A DNA stretch of 64,000 nt, taken from NCBI RefSeq assembly GCF_046348265.1, contig NZ_JAXMEO010000007.1; one strand, written 5' to 3'. Below the pieces are notes generated by a model. That model saw nothing but the letters and a program-made list of their open reading frames with translations, searched no databases and had not been told where the DNA came from. This document shows, piece after piece, positions 55,501 to 63,784 of the stretch. The stretch is from Pelomonas sp937871895. Lineage in GTDB: Bacteria; Pseudomonadota; Gammaproteobacteria; Burkholderiales; Burkholderiaceae_C. How positions within the stretch are numbered: the stretch's first letter is position 1; every line of letters starts with the position of its first letter. A program made the position numbers and the translations under genes.

Positions 55501-56725
55501 CGCTGCCGTTGAACTGCAGTGCGCGCTTGCCCGACACCTCGGCGCTGCCGCCAAGGCCCGCGCCGGCACCGCGGGCGCTGATGGAGCCGGCGTAGCGGGT
55601 GTCGCCATCGGCCCAGACGACGACGTCGCCGCCCGTGCCGTCGCCGGTGGCATCCGCCTTGAGTCGAGCGCCGGCCGCAACGGTGGTGCTGGCGGCGTTG
55701 GCAATATCCGCCTCGCCACCTTGGAAGCCGCCGCCCACGCGCAGCCGACCGCCGCCGGTGGCGCCGCTGGCGTCGATCAGCGCGGGGCCGGCCAGCGCCA
55801 CGTCCCGGCCTTCCACGATGACCGTGCCGCCCGAGCCGGTGGTGCTGCTCGCGTCCAGCGTGCCCTGCACCTCGGTGCGCCCGCTGCCGCTGAGGCGGAT
55901 TTGCCCGCCCTCGCCGCTGAGCGAGAAGGCGCGGATGCTGCCGCTGGCCTGCACGGCCAGCGCAAGTGGGTTGCCGCCCACGGCGCGCAGGTCGGCGGCG
56001 GCGGCTTCGATGTGGCCGGTGTGCTGCACCTGGGGGTTAGTGGCGCCGGGCGCGGGCGGCGGTGTAAGTGGCGAGGTGAGGGGCGGCCGGATGCTGACGA
56101 GCAACCGATCCTGCCCGTCGCGGGCCAGCAGCACCTCGCCGCCCGGCGCGGCGGCGGCCAGGGCCACGGTGCCGGCCGGGGCCTGGAGCTGGCCGTGGTT
56201 CTCAACCTGCCGGGCCACCAGCACCACGTCGCCCTCGCGCGCCACGATGCTGCCCTGGTTGATGACGGCGGCGCTGCTGTCGCCCGTCAGGCGCAGGGCC
56301 TCGCCGCGCAGGAAGGTGGCGTTGTCGAGGTCACGGGTCGAGGCCGTGAAGCCATTCGTCAGCACCTGCCCGCCGGGCCCGACGAGCACGCCGTTCGGGT
56401 TGACGAGAAACACCCGCCCGTTGGACTGCAACTGGCCGGCGATGACGCTGGGGTCGGCCCCCACCACGCGGTTGAGCACGGCGGCGGTGCTGGCTGGCAG
56501 GTCAAAGCGCACCAGCTCGCCGGCTTTCACGCCAAAGGCCTGCCAGTGCAGGATGGCGCGCTGGCTTTGCTGCTGGATCAGCGTGGTCTTGCCTTGCTGG
56601 TTGATCTGGGCCTGGCCGGCCACGACCTGGCCCCCGCTGGGGACGGCCGTGGCAGACCCACCGGCCAGGACGGTGGCCACGGCGGCGGCGGTGGCGGTGA
56701 TGGGGCAGCGTCGGGTTCGGGTCAT
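52502..56725 (-). CDS. Filamentous-haemagglutinin-like exoprotein (TpsA)
   Basis: About 1407 residues. The signal peptide is at 1-28. The TPS secretion domain (about 30-270) has the hallmark NPNG at residues 109-112 and the upstream NRVVGADPSVIAGQL. A short beta-helix-like region follows (to about 480), with GLGGSAEVSGKRAL and LLLDPTDVTIST. A mixed region leads to an (Ala-Pro) linker at about 628-732, a small domain, a run of ten Pro near 850, and an alpha-helical C-terminal region of about 550 residues (many KAL/AAQ heptads) ending with a hydrophobic stretch near SVAGVAIGVAIDAG. I do not recognise the C-terminal region. The start is placed at 56725 (MTRTRR); 56740 is possible. Confidence 0.88.
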   Translation of the reverse strand: MTRTRRCPITATAAAVATVLAGGSATAVPSGGQVVAGQAQINQQGKTTLIQQQSQRAILHWQAFGVKAGELVRFDLPASTAAVLNRVVGADPSVIAGQLQSNGRVFLVNPNGVLVGPGGQVLTNGFTASTRDLDNATFLRGEALRLTGDSSAAVINQGSIVAREGDVVLVARQVENHGQLQAPAGTVALAAAAPGGEVLLARDGQDRLLVSIRPPLTSPLTPPPAPGATNPQVQHTGHIEAAAADLRAVGGNPLALAVQASGSIRAFSLSGEGGQIRLSGSGRTEVQGTLDASSTTGSGGTVIVEGRDVALAGPALIDASGATGGGRLRVGGGFQGGEADIANAASTTVAAGARLKADATGDGTGGDVVVWADGDTRYAGSISARGAGAGLGGSAEVSGKRALQFNGSADLRATDGSAGTLLLDPTDVTISTAPSTITADKAQSNISVNDIQAALQTANVVITTTSTGPASGDLVIAAVPPPASPPYLFTSTYNLTLQADRDLIVNSSIGLGGATGPSNSALTLLAGRHLLLNNPTGTEYIQADGTLTLAAGQAGIGHGDGQLVIKSRTVMGKHIRLFAPQASQTDVAGTRYVQYSGAPLPAANVVYGKGPDDAGTAAGGLYYRIAPAAPAPAPAPAPAPAPTPAPAPAPTPVPTPAPAPTPAPTPAPAPAPTPAPTPAPTPAPTPAPTPAPAPAPAPAPSPAPSPAPTPAPSPAPTPAPTPAPAPTPTPAPTPAPSWSMGTHFVSIQVGDSASLVANDRYGGQPLEANQMRYAVLSSSLPDASLDEQGRLFIAPGTPPGSYGVVYSACLRTAPLDCGDGRAFVTVTVPTITFSADRPTVQQILQPPPPPPPPPPSNVIVVTRVGVGPQPTLTVPLPQLTPGILGAPQPQMDAIFESAYAASPMASEALNGIALYTNRLQQIANSDYPPEVQAQMLADTRETIAHYAKIAEAEYEKARRDFWSAVTQAPDGPTQQKLSELNARISAKLLEIERSMATSKAVTHVVSLLMTPVDMMTGGQLSMLVNAVSEAIIQGVDATMLADLQQLVAERAAIDGTGRRAFVAMGMTDRALALLERGEPYAPDERALLDHVASVVKNSQAEVASHSAELFRTWMTEQKALRAAQGGGRNLAVLFDVGTPPPDFTMRAMAMAGLGPAGSSGNAALTAVLSKSPLLAAGQVLDNTGLRDSLADSLFPHLARRQQVGMSADQAMDLGQQARAAQQQRNVWRTGHAPGKQPAWVPSSDPRPAVNIKGRPAWTATSGPSQFGQSAQSIDDAARQAGGVAEQGDDVLKRGISVLSKAPEKLRNLVSNNIKTAAKIFQAGGSVAGVAIGVAIDAGQAADSWDNGQAKLDKAAQDARNAKFGDAELRQLLSGEDGRASVVNAVSAYVARQSGWQSSASLLLTLPH
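54530..54843. repeat. Ala-Pro coding repeat array
   Basis: About 310 bases of GGCGCA/GGAGCG/GGTGTG-like hexamers with 12- and 18-base higher-order periods, coding (Ala/Thr-Pro)n on the minus strand. The units are more diverged than the Thr-Pro array in the DUF1800 gene. As in that gene it forms a rigid spacer between exported domains. Confidence 0.85.
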
Positions 56726-56800
56726 GCTCCGGTTCTCCATGCGAGGGGCCCCGCAGAAGGGGCCGTCACATCGCTAGACGAGATCGGAGGGGGTGACCTA

Positions 56801-59008
56801 TCAGCCGCCGCGCAAAAAGGCGTCGCGCTCGGCGCGGATGCGCTGCAAACCGAGGGCGTCACCGCCGGCCTCGTGGGCCTCGGCCCAGCGCAGCGCGGTG
56901 TCAAAGGCGGCGCGGGCGCCGGCGCGGTCGCCGGCGCGGTCGCCGCTGGCTACCAGCGCCTGGGCGAGGCGCAATTGGGTCTGGGCGGCCAGCGGATGGC
57001 CGGCCTCGCCGGACTCCTCGGCGCACTGCAGCGCGAGGCGCAGCTGGCGCACCGCCTCGCCCGGTTGGCCGGCCTGGAGCAGCACCCAGCCGTAGTCCCG
57101 CAGCGCGCGGTGCCGGTTGCCGGTGATCTCGCCAAAGTGCCGCACGGCGGCCGCGTCGCTCAGCCGCATCTGCGTCAAGGCGTCGTCGCGGCGGCCCTGC
57201 GCCATCAGCGCCATGCCGAGGATGCCGTGGCGGCGGAAGGCGGAAGGGTGCGCTGGGTCCAGTGCGAAGCGGACGAGCCGCTCGGCTTCGGCTGCGCGGC
57301 CTGCCACCAGCTCCACCAGCGCCAGGTTGGCGAAGTAGATGCGGCTGCGGGCGTTCAGCCGCGCCTCGTCCGGTCGGTCGATGTCCTGGTCCTCGCTGGC
57401 CACGGCCCGCTGCAGGTGCTGGCGGGCGCGGTCCAACTCGCCGAGGTTGGTCAGCACCAGGCCCATGGCGTTGTCGATGTGGGCGACTTTGGGACCCTGC
57501 AGCGCTGCGTTCCGCTGCCAGGCTTCGATGGCGCGCCAGGCGTCGCCATGGCGGCCCAGGCGGTTCAGCGTGGAGACATAGGCGTTGTAGAGCTCAGGCA
57601 GCGGGGCGGTGTCGCCCAGCTCCAGGTAGGTGTCGATGGCTTCGCCCAGCAGCTCGGCGGCGCGCGCGGTTTGTCCCAGGTTCTCCAGCACGCGGCCGAG
57701 TTGGTGCAGCAGTGGGGCGCGTTGCCGGGGCCGGTCCGCCAGGTCCCGGCGCAGGCGCTCGTGGCCGCGCTCCAGCAGCGTCAGGGCCCGCAGCTCCGAG
57801 GCTCGGGCGCGGGCGTAGACGTCCGCGTCGCTGAACATGTTGACGAGAAAGTCCGTCACCTCCCGCGCCGTCCGGGCTTCGTCCTGAGCGCGTTGCTCGG
57901 CCGCGAGCGCCCGGTCGCGTTCGGCGGCCAGACGCCAGGTGAAACCAGCGGCCCCAGCTACGGCGAGGCTGGCCACCAGCGCCCAGGGCCAGCGGCGCCG
58001 CAGCAGCTTGCGGGCGCTGTACGGCGGCGCGCGGCCCAGGGCCTCCAGCGGGCGGTGGCCGAGCAGGCGGCGCAGCTCGGCCTGCAGGGCAGCGGCGTCG
58101 GCATAGCGCTGCTCGGGCAGCAGGGCGGTGGCCTTGTTCACGATGGCCTGCAGCTCGGCCCCGCGGCGGCCGGCCACGGGCAGGCACAGCTCGGCGAGCA
58201 GGCGGCCGAGGCTGTAGACGTCAGAGGCCGTGGTGGGCGCGCGGCCGGCGAGTTGCTCGGGGCTGGCATAGCCGGGCGTGAGTCCGGCGGGCCCGGCCTC
58301 GTCGCCCTCCAGGTGGGCGACGCCAAAGTCCAGCAGCCGCAGGCGCCCGTGGCGGTCCACCAGCACGTTGGCGGGTTTGAGGTCGCAATGGATGACGAGG
58401 CTGCGGTGCGCGTAGGCCAGGGCCTCGCAAAGGCTCTGCATCAGCGCAACGCGCTGGGCGAGGTCGAGCTGCCGGTGCTGGCACCAGGTGTCGAGGCGCT
58501 CGCCGTCCACAAACTCCATGACGAGGAAGGGCCAGCCCTCGGCGGTCTGCCCGCCGTCGAGTAGCCGGGCGATCTGGGGGTGGTCCAGCCCGGCGAGGAT
58601 CTGCCGCTCGCGCGTGAAGCGCTCGGCCGCATGGGGGCTGGAGGCCAAGCGCACCAGCTTGAGTGCGGCCTGCTGCTCGTAGGCGCCGTCAGCCCGCTCG
58701 GCCAGGTAGACCCGGCCCATGCCGCCTTCGCCCAGCGGCTTGAGCAGGCGCCAGGCGCCGAGCTGCGTACCCATGGGCAACTCCTGACCCAGCCACAGCG
58801 CGCTGGCGCGGGCCACCGGGGCGGCGAAGTGCGTGGTCTCGCCGGTGTGGCCAAGCAGGCGCAGCACGGCCACTTGGTCATCGGCTGAGGCACCGGCCGC
58901 CACGAGCGCGGCGAGCTGGGCGGCGCGGTCCGGCAGGTCGACCACGTCCATGTAGAGGCGCTTGATGCGCGCGTGGTGCTGGGCCTCTGGCCCCTGAGCC
59001 AGGCTCAC
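56801..59008 (-). CDS. Transmembrane Ser/Thr protein kinase with TPR sensor half
   Basis: A 735-residue Hanks-type kinase. The kinase domain is at about 85-330: Gly loop LGEGGMGRVY (92-101), ATP Lys117 in AALKLVR, catalytic loop HCDLKPANV (207-215), DFG at 227-229, and the activation-segment end TPGYASPEQL. One TM (about 340-358) is followed by a TPR-rich periplasmic half (about 390-735). The Arg of the usual HRD is Cys208, so this is a non-RD kinase, which often does not need activation-loop phosphorylation. I start at GTG 59008, seven bases after the sigma factor stop; the longer frame would overlap the sigma gene. No PASTA or phosphatase partner is present. Confidence 0.9.
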   Translation of the reverse strand: MSLAQGPEAQHHARIKRLYMDVVDLPDRAAQLAALVAAGASADDQVAVLRLLGHTGETTHFAAPVARASALWLGQELPMGTQLGAWRLLKPLGEGGMGRVYLAERADGAYEQQAALKLVRLASSPHAAERFTRERQILAGLDHPQIARLLDGGQTAEGWPFLVMEFVDGERLDTWCQHRQLDLAQRVALMQSLCEALAYAHRSLVIHCDLKPANVLVDRHGRLRLLDFGVAHLEGDEAGPAGLTPGYASPEQLAGRAPTTASDVYSLGRLLAELCLPVAGRRGAELQAIVNKATALLPEQRYADAAALQAELRRLLGHRPLEALGRAPPYSARKLLRRRWPWALVASLAVAGAAGFTWRLAAERDRALAAEQRAQDEARTAREVTDFLVNMFSDADVYARARASELRALTLLERGHERLRRDLADRPRQRAPLLHQLGRVLENLGQTARAAELLGEAIDTYLELGDTAPLPELYNAYVSTLNRLGRHGDAWRAIEAWQRNAALQGPKVAHIDNAMGLVLTNLGELDRARQHLQRAVASEDQDIDRPDEARLNARSRIYFANLALVELVAGRAAEAERLVRFALDPAHPSAFRRHGILGMALMAQGRRDDALTQMRLSDAAAVRHFGEITGNRHRALRDYGWVLLQAGQPGEAVRQLRLALQCAEESGEAGHPLAAQTQLRLAQALVASGDRAGDRAGARAAFDTALRWAEAHEAGGDALGLQRIRAERDAFLRGG

Positions 59009-59015
59009 GGCGGGC

Positions 59016-59630
59016 TCAGGCGGACAGGTCTGAGCGCCCCAGCCGCTCGGCCAGCCAGGCGCGGGCAAAGCGCAGCTCGCGGTCCACGGTGGGGACGGAG
59101 ACGCCGATCACCGTGGCCAGCTCCTCACGCTCCAGCCCGGCAAAGTAGGTGAACTGCAGCACGCTGGCGGCGCGGGGGTCGAGGGCGTGCAGCTCGGTCA
59201 GCAGCGCGTCGAGCGTGAGCAGATCGGCCACCAGGGCGTCTTCACCATGCGCGGTGAGCGTGTAGGTGACGCGCTGCCAGGCGCCGCCGCGCTTCTCGGC
59301 CTGGCGGGCGCGGGCGTGGTCCACCAGCACCGAGCGCATGGCCAGCGAGACGGTGCCAAAGAAGTGCTCCCGGTCGTTCCAGTCGGGCGTTTGCTGCGAG
59401 ACGCGCAGCAGGGCCTCGTGCAGCAGGTCGCCGGCGGCGAGCGAGGGCGTCTCGGCGCCGCGCAGCCGCCCCAGGGCCATGCGTTCGAGCTCGCCGTAGA
59501 CGAGCTTCAGCAGGTGTTCAAAGGCCTGGCGGTCGCCCTGCTGCCAGGCGTGCAGCAGCTGGGTGAGCGGGCGCGTGGTGGAAGTGGCGGCGGTGGCGGC
59601 GGGCGCAGGGCTGGTGACGGGCGCGGGCAT
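59016..59630 (-). CDS. ECF sigma factor (kinase-associated type)
   Basis: A 204-residue extracytoplasmic-function sigma factor. A Pro/Ala/Thr tail precedes region 2 (LTQLLHAWQQGDRQAFEHLLKLVY, LLHEALLRV, HFFGTVSLAMRSVLVDHARAR) and region 4 (LDALLTELHALDPRAASVLQF, LEREELATVIGVSVPTVDRELRFAR). The layout and the adjacent kinase match the sigma groups encoded beside Ser/Thr kinases (ECF43-like), where phosphorylation replaces an anti-sigma factor. No anti-sigma gene is adjacent. It is the likely switch for the genes that follow it. Confidence 0.9.
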   Translation of the reverse strand: MPAPVTSPAPAATAATSTTRPLTQLLHAWQQGDRQAFEHLLKLVYGELERMALGRLRGAETPSLAAGDLLHEALLRVSQQTPDWNDREHFFGTVSLAMRSVLVDHARARQAEKRGGAWQRVTYTLTAHGEDALVADLLTLDALLTELHALDPRAASVLQFTYFAGLEREELATVIGVSVPTVDRELRFARAWLAERLGRSDLSA

Positions 59631-59663
59631 GGCCGCGATGTTGCCATGCGAAGGTGGCGGGAT

Positions 59664-60917
59664 TCAGCCCCTGGCCTGGAGACCGTAGCGCGCCTCCAGC
59701 ACGCTCAAGGCGCCGCGCAACTCGCGCAGCGCGGTGTCGAGCCGGCGCTCCTGCGGCTCGGGCAGCAGGCGGGCCTCGGGGTTGGCCAGCACGTCGCGGC
59801 GCAGGCGCAGGCCGGCGCGGGCGAGCTGGGGGGTGAGTAGAGCGGCGCGGCTGCGCAGCTGGGCGCGGGTGGCCTGGTAGGCGTGCTCGGCCAGGTGGCG
59901 GCGCTGGCGGTAGCTGAAGGTGTTGGCCAGGAAGAGCTCGCCGTCACGCGGGTCGGGCTCGATGAGCACGATGTCGGTGTCGGGGTAGGCGGTCTCGTAG
60001 CCCTTCATGCCCAGCTCCAGCCGCGAGTGGATCAGCGAGCGGAAGGTCTGTGACAGCACCAGCGGCAGCCCGCCGTCCACGAGGCGGTGGATGTGCGGTG
60101 TGTCGGCTTGGTGGCGGGAGCGGCGGTCGTGGCTGCGGGTCAGGCGGCGGAGCCCCTTGGCATCAGCACCTTCGCTGCGGCGGTCACTGGCGTAGGGCAC
60201 CAGGGGGTTGATGCAGAGCAGCAGGTCCAGCCCTTGGTCCAGCAGCACAGAGGCGTGCAGGGTCTTCTTGAGCGCGCCGTCCACGAAGCAGCGGCCGTCG
60301 ATCTCGATGGGCGGGTAGAGGCCTGGCAGCGCGGCACTGGCCTGCACGGCGCGCGAGATGGGCACGTGGTCCCAGCCCGGGGCGCCAAAGGGGATGGCCT
60401 CGCCGGTGTCGAGGTCGGTCGCGACGAGGATGAGCGGGCGGCGCAGCTGGCGGAAGTCATTGCTGCGGCCGGGCTCGGCAAACACGCGCTGCAGGGCGGC
60501 GCCAAAGCGCTCACTCGACAGCAGGCCGTTGGGCAGCAGGCGCCCCAGGCGCTCCAGCGTGCCAAGCAACGAGCGGCCACCGAGCAGGTCAAGCGCCGCC
60601 TCGGTCAGTTGGCCCGGCAGTTGGCCCAGGCGCTGGCCAAACTCGGCCCAGGCCGGTTCCAGCAGCGCAGCGGGGTCGAAGTGGTCGGGCGGGGCGGCGC
60701 TGTTCTCGATGAAGGCGGCGCACAGCTGGCGCGGCGTCATGCCGTTAACGAGCGAGGCGGCGATGAAGCCGCCCGCACTCACGCCGATGTAGCCTTCACA
60801 GGCCGAGAGGTCGAGGCCCTCGATGGCCTCCTCCAGCGCACACAGGGCGCCGACTTCGTAGATCGCCCCCAGCGGCCCGCCGCCGGCCAGGGCCAGTCCG
60901 ATGCGGGCTTGGGGCAT
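59664..60917 (-). CDS. Patatin-like phospholipase
   Basis: A 417-residue protein of the patatin family. The oxyanion loop is LALAGGGPLGAIYEVG (residues about 9-24), the nucleophile elbow is YIGVSAGGFIAASL with the catalytic Ser near residue 47, and the dyad Asp is in CFVDGALKKTL near residue 215. No signal peptide, so probably cytoplasmic. In this setting (phasin gene 22 bases upstream, acyl-CoA reductase beyond) a role on lipid or PHA granules is possible, but bacterial patatins also include secreted toxins. It lies 33 bases before the ECF sigma gene on the same strand. Confidence 0.88.
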   Translation of the reverse strand: MPQARIGLALAGGGPLGAIYEVGALCALEEAIEGLDLSACEGYIGVSAGGFIAASLVNGMTPRQLCAAFIENSAAPPDHFDPAALLEPAWAEFGQRLGQLPGQLTEAALDLLGGRSLLGTLERLGRLLPNGLLSSERFGAALQRVFAEPGRSNDFRQLRRPLILVATDLDTGEAIPFGAPGWDHVPISRAVQASAALPGLYPPIEIDGRCFVDGALKKTLHASVLLDQGLDLLLCINPLVPYASDRRSEGADAKGLRRLTRSHDRRSRHQADTPHIHRLVDGGLPLVLSQTFRSLIHSRLELGMKGYETAYPDTDIVLIEPDPRDGELFLANTFSYRQRRHLAEHAYQATRAQLRSRAALLTPQLARAGLRLRRDVLANPEARLLPEPQERRLDTALRELRGALSVLEARYGLQARG

Positions 60918-60939
60918 GGGGGCGGGCGCTGGCTAGCGC

Positions 60940-61593
60940 TTAAGCGGCGGCCTTGGGGGCTGCCTTGGCGGCGGCTTTCTTGGCGGCCGGCTTCTTGGCC
61001 GCAGCCTTCTTGGCGGGCGCGGCAGCAGGTGCCGGAGCAGCCGCCGCCTTCTTGGCCGGTGCCTTGGGAGCGGCGGCCTTCTTGGCAGCCGGCTTCTTGG
61101 CGGCCGCAGCAGTCTTCTTGGCTGGCGCCTTCTTGGCAGGCGCGCTGGCCTTGAGGCCCACCGCCTCAGACAGCGCATCGATACGCTGGATCAGCGCCTC
61201 GACTTCAGCGGCGGTAGGCACGCCCAGCGCCTTGAGCGACTTGGCCACGCGCTGCTCGAAGATGGACTCGAGCTTGTCCCACTGCTGGCCGGCCTTGGCA
61301 CCCACGTCACCGGCCACGCCTTGCATCTTGCTGGCCATCGTGGCGAGCTTCTCCTCGGCGGCGGATTGGGTCTTCTTCTGCAGCTTGACGCCTTCCTTCA
61401 CGAGGGCTTCAAAGACCTTGGTGCCTTCGCCCTGCGCCTTCGAGAACGAGGCCAGACCGGCGGCCCAGATCTGCTGGGCGCTGTCCTTGACGTTCTGAGC
61501 CAGCGCGCTGTCCAGCAGGCCGGCGGGCAGACCGGGGAATGTCGAGTCGGCAGCCTTTTGCTTGGCGGCCAATTTCTGGAGCTTCTTGACCAT
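60940..61593 (-). CDS. Phasin-family protein with histone-like Lys/Ala/Pro tail
   Basis: A 217-residue PHA granule-associated protein. The N-terminal amphipathic helical phasin region (about 20-140) has AQQIWAAGLASFSKAQGEGTKVFEALVKEG, followed by a coiled segment (EVEALIQRIDALSEAV). Then comes a tail of AAKKPAAKKAAA repeats (about 150-217) of the type in PhaF, which binds DNA and helps share granules between daughter cells. AAGGA precedes the ATG. It implies polyhydroxyalkanoate storage in the host. Confidence 0.92.
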   Translation of the reverse strand: MVKKLQKLAAKQKAADSTFPGLPAGLLDSALAQNVKDSAQQIWAAGLASFSKAQGEGTKVFEALVKEGVKLQKKTQSAAEEKLATMASKMQGVAGDVGAKAGQQWDKLESIFEQRVAKSLKALGVPTAAEVEALIQRIDALSEAVGLKASAPAKKAPAKKTAAAAKKPAAKKAAAPKAPAKKAAAAPAPAAAPAKKAAAKKPAAKKAAAKAAPKAAA

Positions 61594-61777
61594 GGTGCGT
61601 GTCCTTGTGTGTCTGTGTCTGAATCGACGGGATCACTGTAGCCCTCGGCTTCTGCGATGGAATGGGGTTTCCTAGTGCCATCGCTCTACGATGCTCCCCG
61701 TTCGGGAAACCGCGCAGCGGCGCCGCGCGAACGCTCGACAAGAATCGATCAGCACAACGAACCCGCAGGAGACCCGC

Positions 61778-63784
61778 ATGCAGTATTTCGTGACCGGCGC
61801 GACCGGCTTCATCGGCAAACGTCTCGTCAAGAAGCTGCTGGCCCGGCGCGGCAGCACGGTCTACTTCCTGATGCGCGAAAGCAGCCAAGCCAAGCTGCCC
61901 GACCTGCTGTCTTACTGGGGTGTCAACAAAACGCGCGCCATCCCCGTGTTTGGCGACCTGACGGGCAAGAAGCTCGGCGTAGCGCCCGACGTGATCAAGA
62001 GCCTCAAGGGCAACATCGACCACCTCTACCACCTCGCCGCCGTCTACGACCTCGGCGCCGACGAAGAGAGCCAGGTGGCCGCCAACATCGACGGCACCCG
62101 CTCGATGATCGAGTTTGCCCAGGCCATCGATGCCGGCCACGTGCACCACGTCTCGTCCATCGCAGCCGCGGGCCTGTATGAAGGCGTGTTCCGCGAGGAC
62201 ATGTTCGACGAGGCCGAGAACCTCGATCACCCCTACTTCATGACCAAGCACGAGAGCGAGAAGCTCGTGCGCAGCAGCTGCAAGCAGCCCTGGACGGTCT
62301 ACCGCCCCGCGCTCGTGGTGGGCGACTCGCACACCGGCGAGATGGACAAGATCGACGGGCCTTACTACTTCTTCAAGCTGATCCAGCGCATGCGCCAGAT
62401 CCTGCCGCCCTGGATGCCCAGCGTGGGCCTGGAGGGCGGGCGCATCAACATCGTGCCGGTGGACTTTGTGGTCGATGCGCTCGACGCCATCTCCCACAAG
62501 GTGGACAAGAGCCAAGGCTGCTACCACCTTGTGGACCCCGAGGGCTACCGCGTCGGCGATGTGCTCGACATCTTCAGCAAGGCCGCGCACGCGCCCAAGA
62601 TGAACCTCTTCGTCAACGCAGCGCTGCTCGGCTTCATCCCCAAGAGCGTCAAGAAGGGCCTGATGGCGCTGGCACCCGTGCGCCGCATCAAGAACGCGGT
62701 GATGAAGGACCTCGGCCTGCCTGAGGACATGTTCACCTTCATCAACTACCCCACGCGCTTTGACTGCCGCGAGACCGAGAAGCTACTGAAAGGCACCGGC
62801 ATCGCCTGCCCCAAGCTGCCTGACTACGCCTGGCGCCTGTGGGACTACTGGGAGCGCCACCTCGACCCCGACCTGCACATCGACCGCAGCCTGCGCGGCG
62901 CCACCGGCGGCAAGGTGGTGCTCGTCACCGGCGGCTCGTCCGGCATCGGCCTCGCTGCGGCCATCAAGTTTGCCGAGGCCGGCGCCATCACCCTCATCTG
63001 CGGCCGTGACCAAGACAAGCTCGACGCCGCCATCGCCGAGATCAAGGACAAGGCCGGCAAGGACGCCCAGATCCACGCCTACGCCTGCGACATCGCCGAC
63101 GAAGCCGGGGCCGCTGGCCTCGTGGCCTGGTGCGACAGCGAGTTTGGCGGCGTGGACTTCCTGATCAACAACGCCGGCCGCTCCATCCGCCGCGCCATCG
63201 AGAGCAGCTACGACCGCTTCCACGACTTCGAGCGCACCATGCAGCTCAATTACTTCGGCTGCCTGCGCGTCACCATGGGCCTGCTGCCCGGCATGGTCAA
63301 GAAGCGCAAGGGCCACGTGGTCAACATCAGCTCCATCGGCGTGCTGACCAACGCGCCGCGCTTCAGCGCCTACGTGGCCAGCAAGTCCGCGCTCGATGCC
63401 TGGACGCGCTGCGCCTCCAGCGAGTTCGCTGACCAAGGCATCACCTTCACCACCATCAACATGCCCCTGGTGCGCACGCCCATGATCGCGCCCACCAAGA
63501 TCTACAACAACGTGCCGACCCTCTCACCCGAGGAGGCCGCCGACATGATTGCCCAGGCCTGCACCGCCAAGCCCGTGCGCATCGCCACCCGCCTCGGCCA
63601 GTTCGGCGAGCTGCTCCACGCCGTGGCCCCGCGCATCGCCCAGATCGTGATGAACACCACCTTCCGCATGTTCCCCGACAGCGACGCCGCCAAGAACCTC
63701 AAGCCCGGCGAGAAGCCTGCGAAGCCGCAGCTGTCGCCGGAGGCGGTGGCGCTGCAGCAGATGATGAGGGGGATTCATTTCTAG
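61778..63784 (+). CDS. Alcohol-forming fatty acyl-CoA reductase (two SDR domains)
   Basis: A 668-residue NADPH-dependent reductase. The N-terminal extended SDR domain (about 1-370) has the GATGFIGKRLVKKLL nucleotide loop and the active-site Tyr/Lys in HPYFMTKHESEK. The second classical SDR domain (about 375-668) has VTGGSSGIGLA, NNAGRS and YVASKSA. The order and motifs match the bacterial FACoAR of marine wax-ester producers (Marinobacter type), which reduces fatty acyl-CoA or acyl-ACP through the aldehyde to the fatty alcohol. AGGAG lies 7 bases before the ATG. It is divergent from the phasin gene across 184 bases; no wax synthase is in the window. Confidence 0.9.
   Translation: MQYFVTGATGFIGKRLVKKLLARRGSTVYFLMRESSQAKLPDLLSYWGVNKTRAIPVFGDLTGKKLGVAPDVIKSLKGNIDHLYHLAAVYDLGADEESQVAANIDGTRSMIEFAQAIDAGHVHHVSSIAAAGLYEGVFREDMFDEAENLDHPYFMTKHESEKLVRSSCKQPWTVYRPALVVGDSHTGEMDKIDGPYYFFKLIQRMRQILPPWMPSVGLEGGRINIVPVDFVVDALDAISHKVDKSQGCYHLVDPEGYRVGDVLDIFSKAAHAPKMNLFVNAALLGFIPKSVKKGLMALAPVRRIKNAVMKDLGLPEDMFTFINYPTRFDCRETEKLLKGTGIACPKLPDYAWRLWDYWERHLDPDLHIDRSLRGATGGKVVLVTGGSSGIGLAAAIKFAEAGAITLICGRDQDKLDAAIAEIKDKAGKDAQIHAYACDIADEAGAAGLVAWCDSEFGGVDFLINNAGRSIRRAIESSYDRFHDFERTMQLNYFGCLRVTMGLLPGMVKKRKGHVVNISSIGVLTNAPRFSAYVASKSALDAWTRCASSEFADQGITFTTINMPLVRTPMIAPTKIYNNVPTLSPEEAADMIAQACTAKPVRIATRLGQFGELLHAVAPRIAQIVMNTTFRMFPDSDAAKNLKPGEKPAKPQLSPEAVALQQMMRGIHF

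Noticed and set aside
55370..58564. A 1064-codon plus-strand open frame across the exoprotein and kinase genes
   Set aside because: It is antisense to two genes with clear domain motifs. Its translation is Gly/Ala/Val/His-rich low-complexity sequence, the usual shadow in high-GC DNA.
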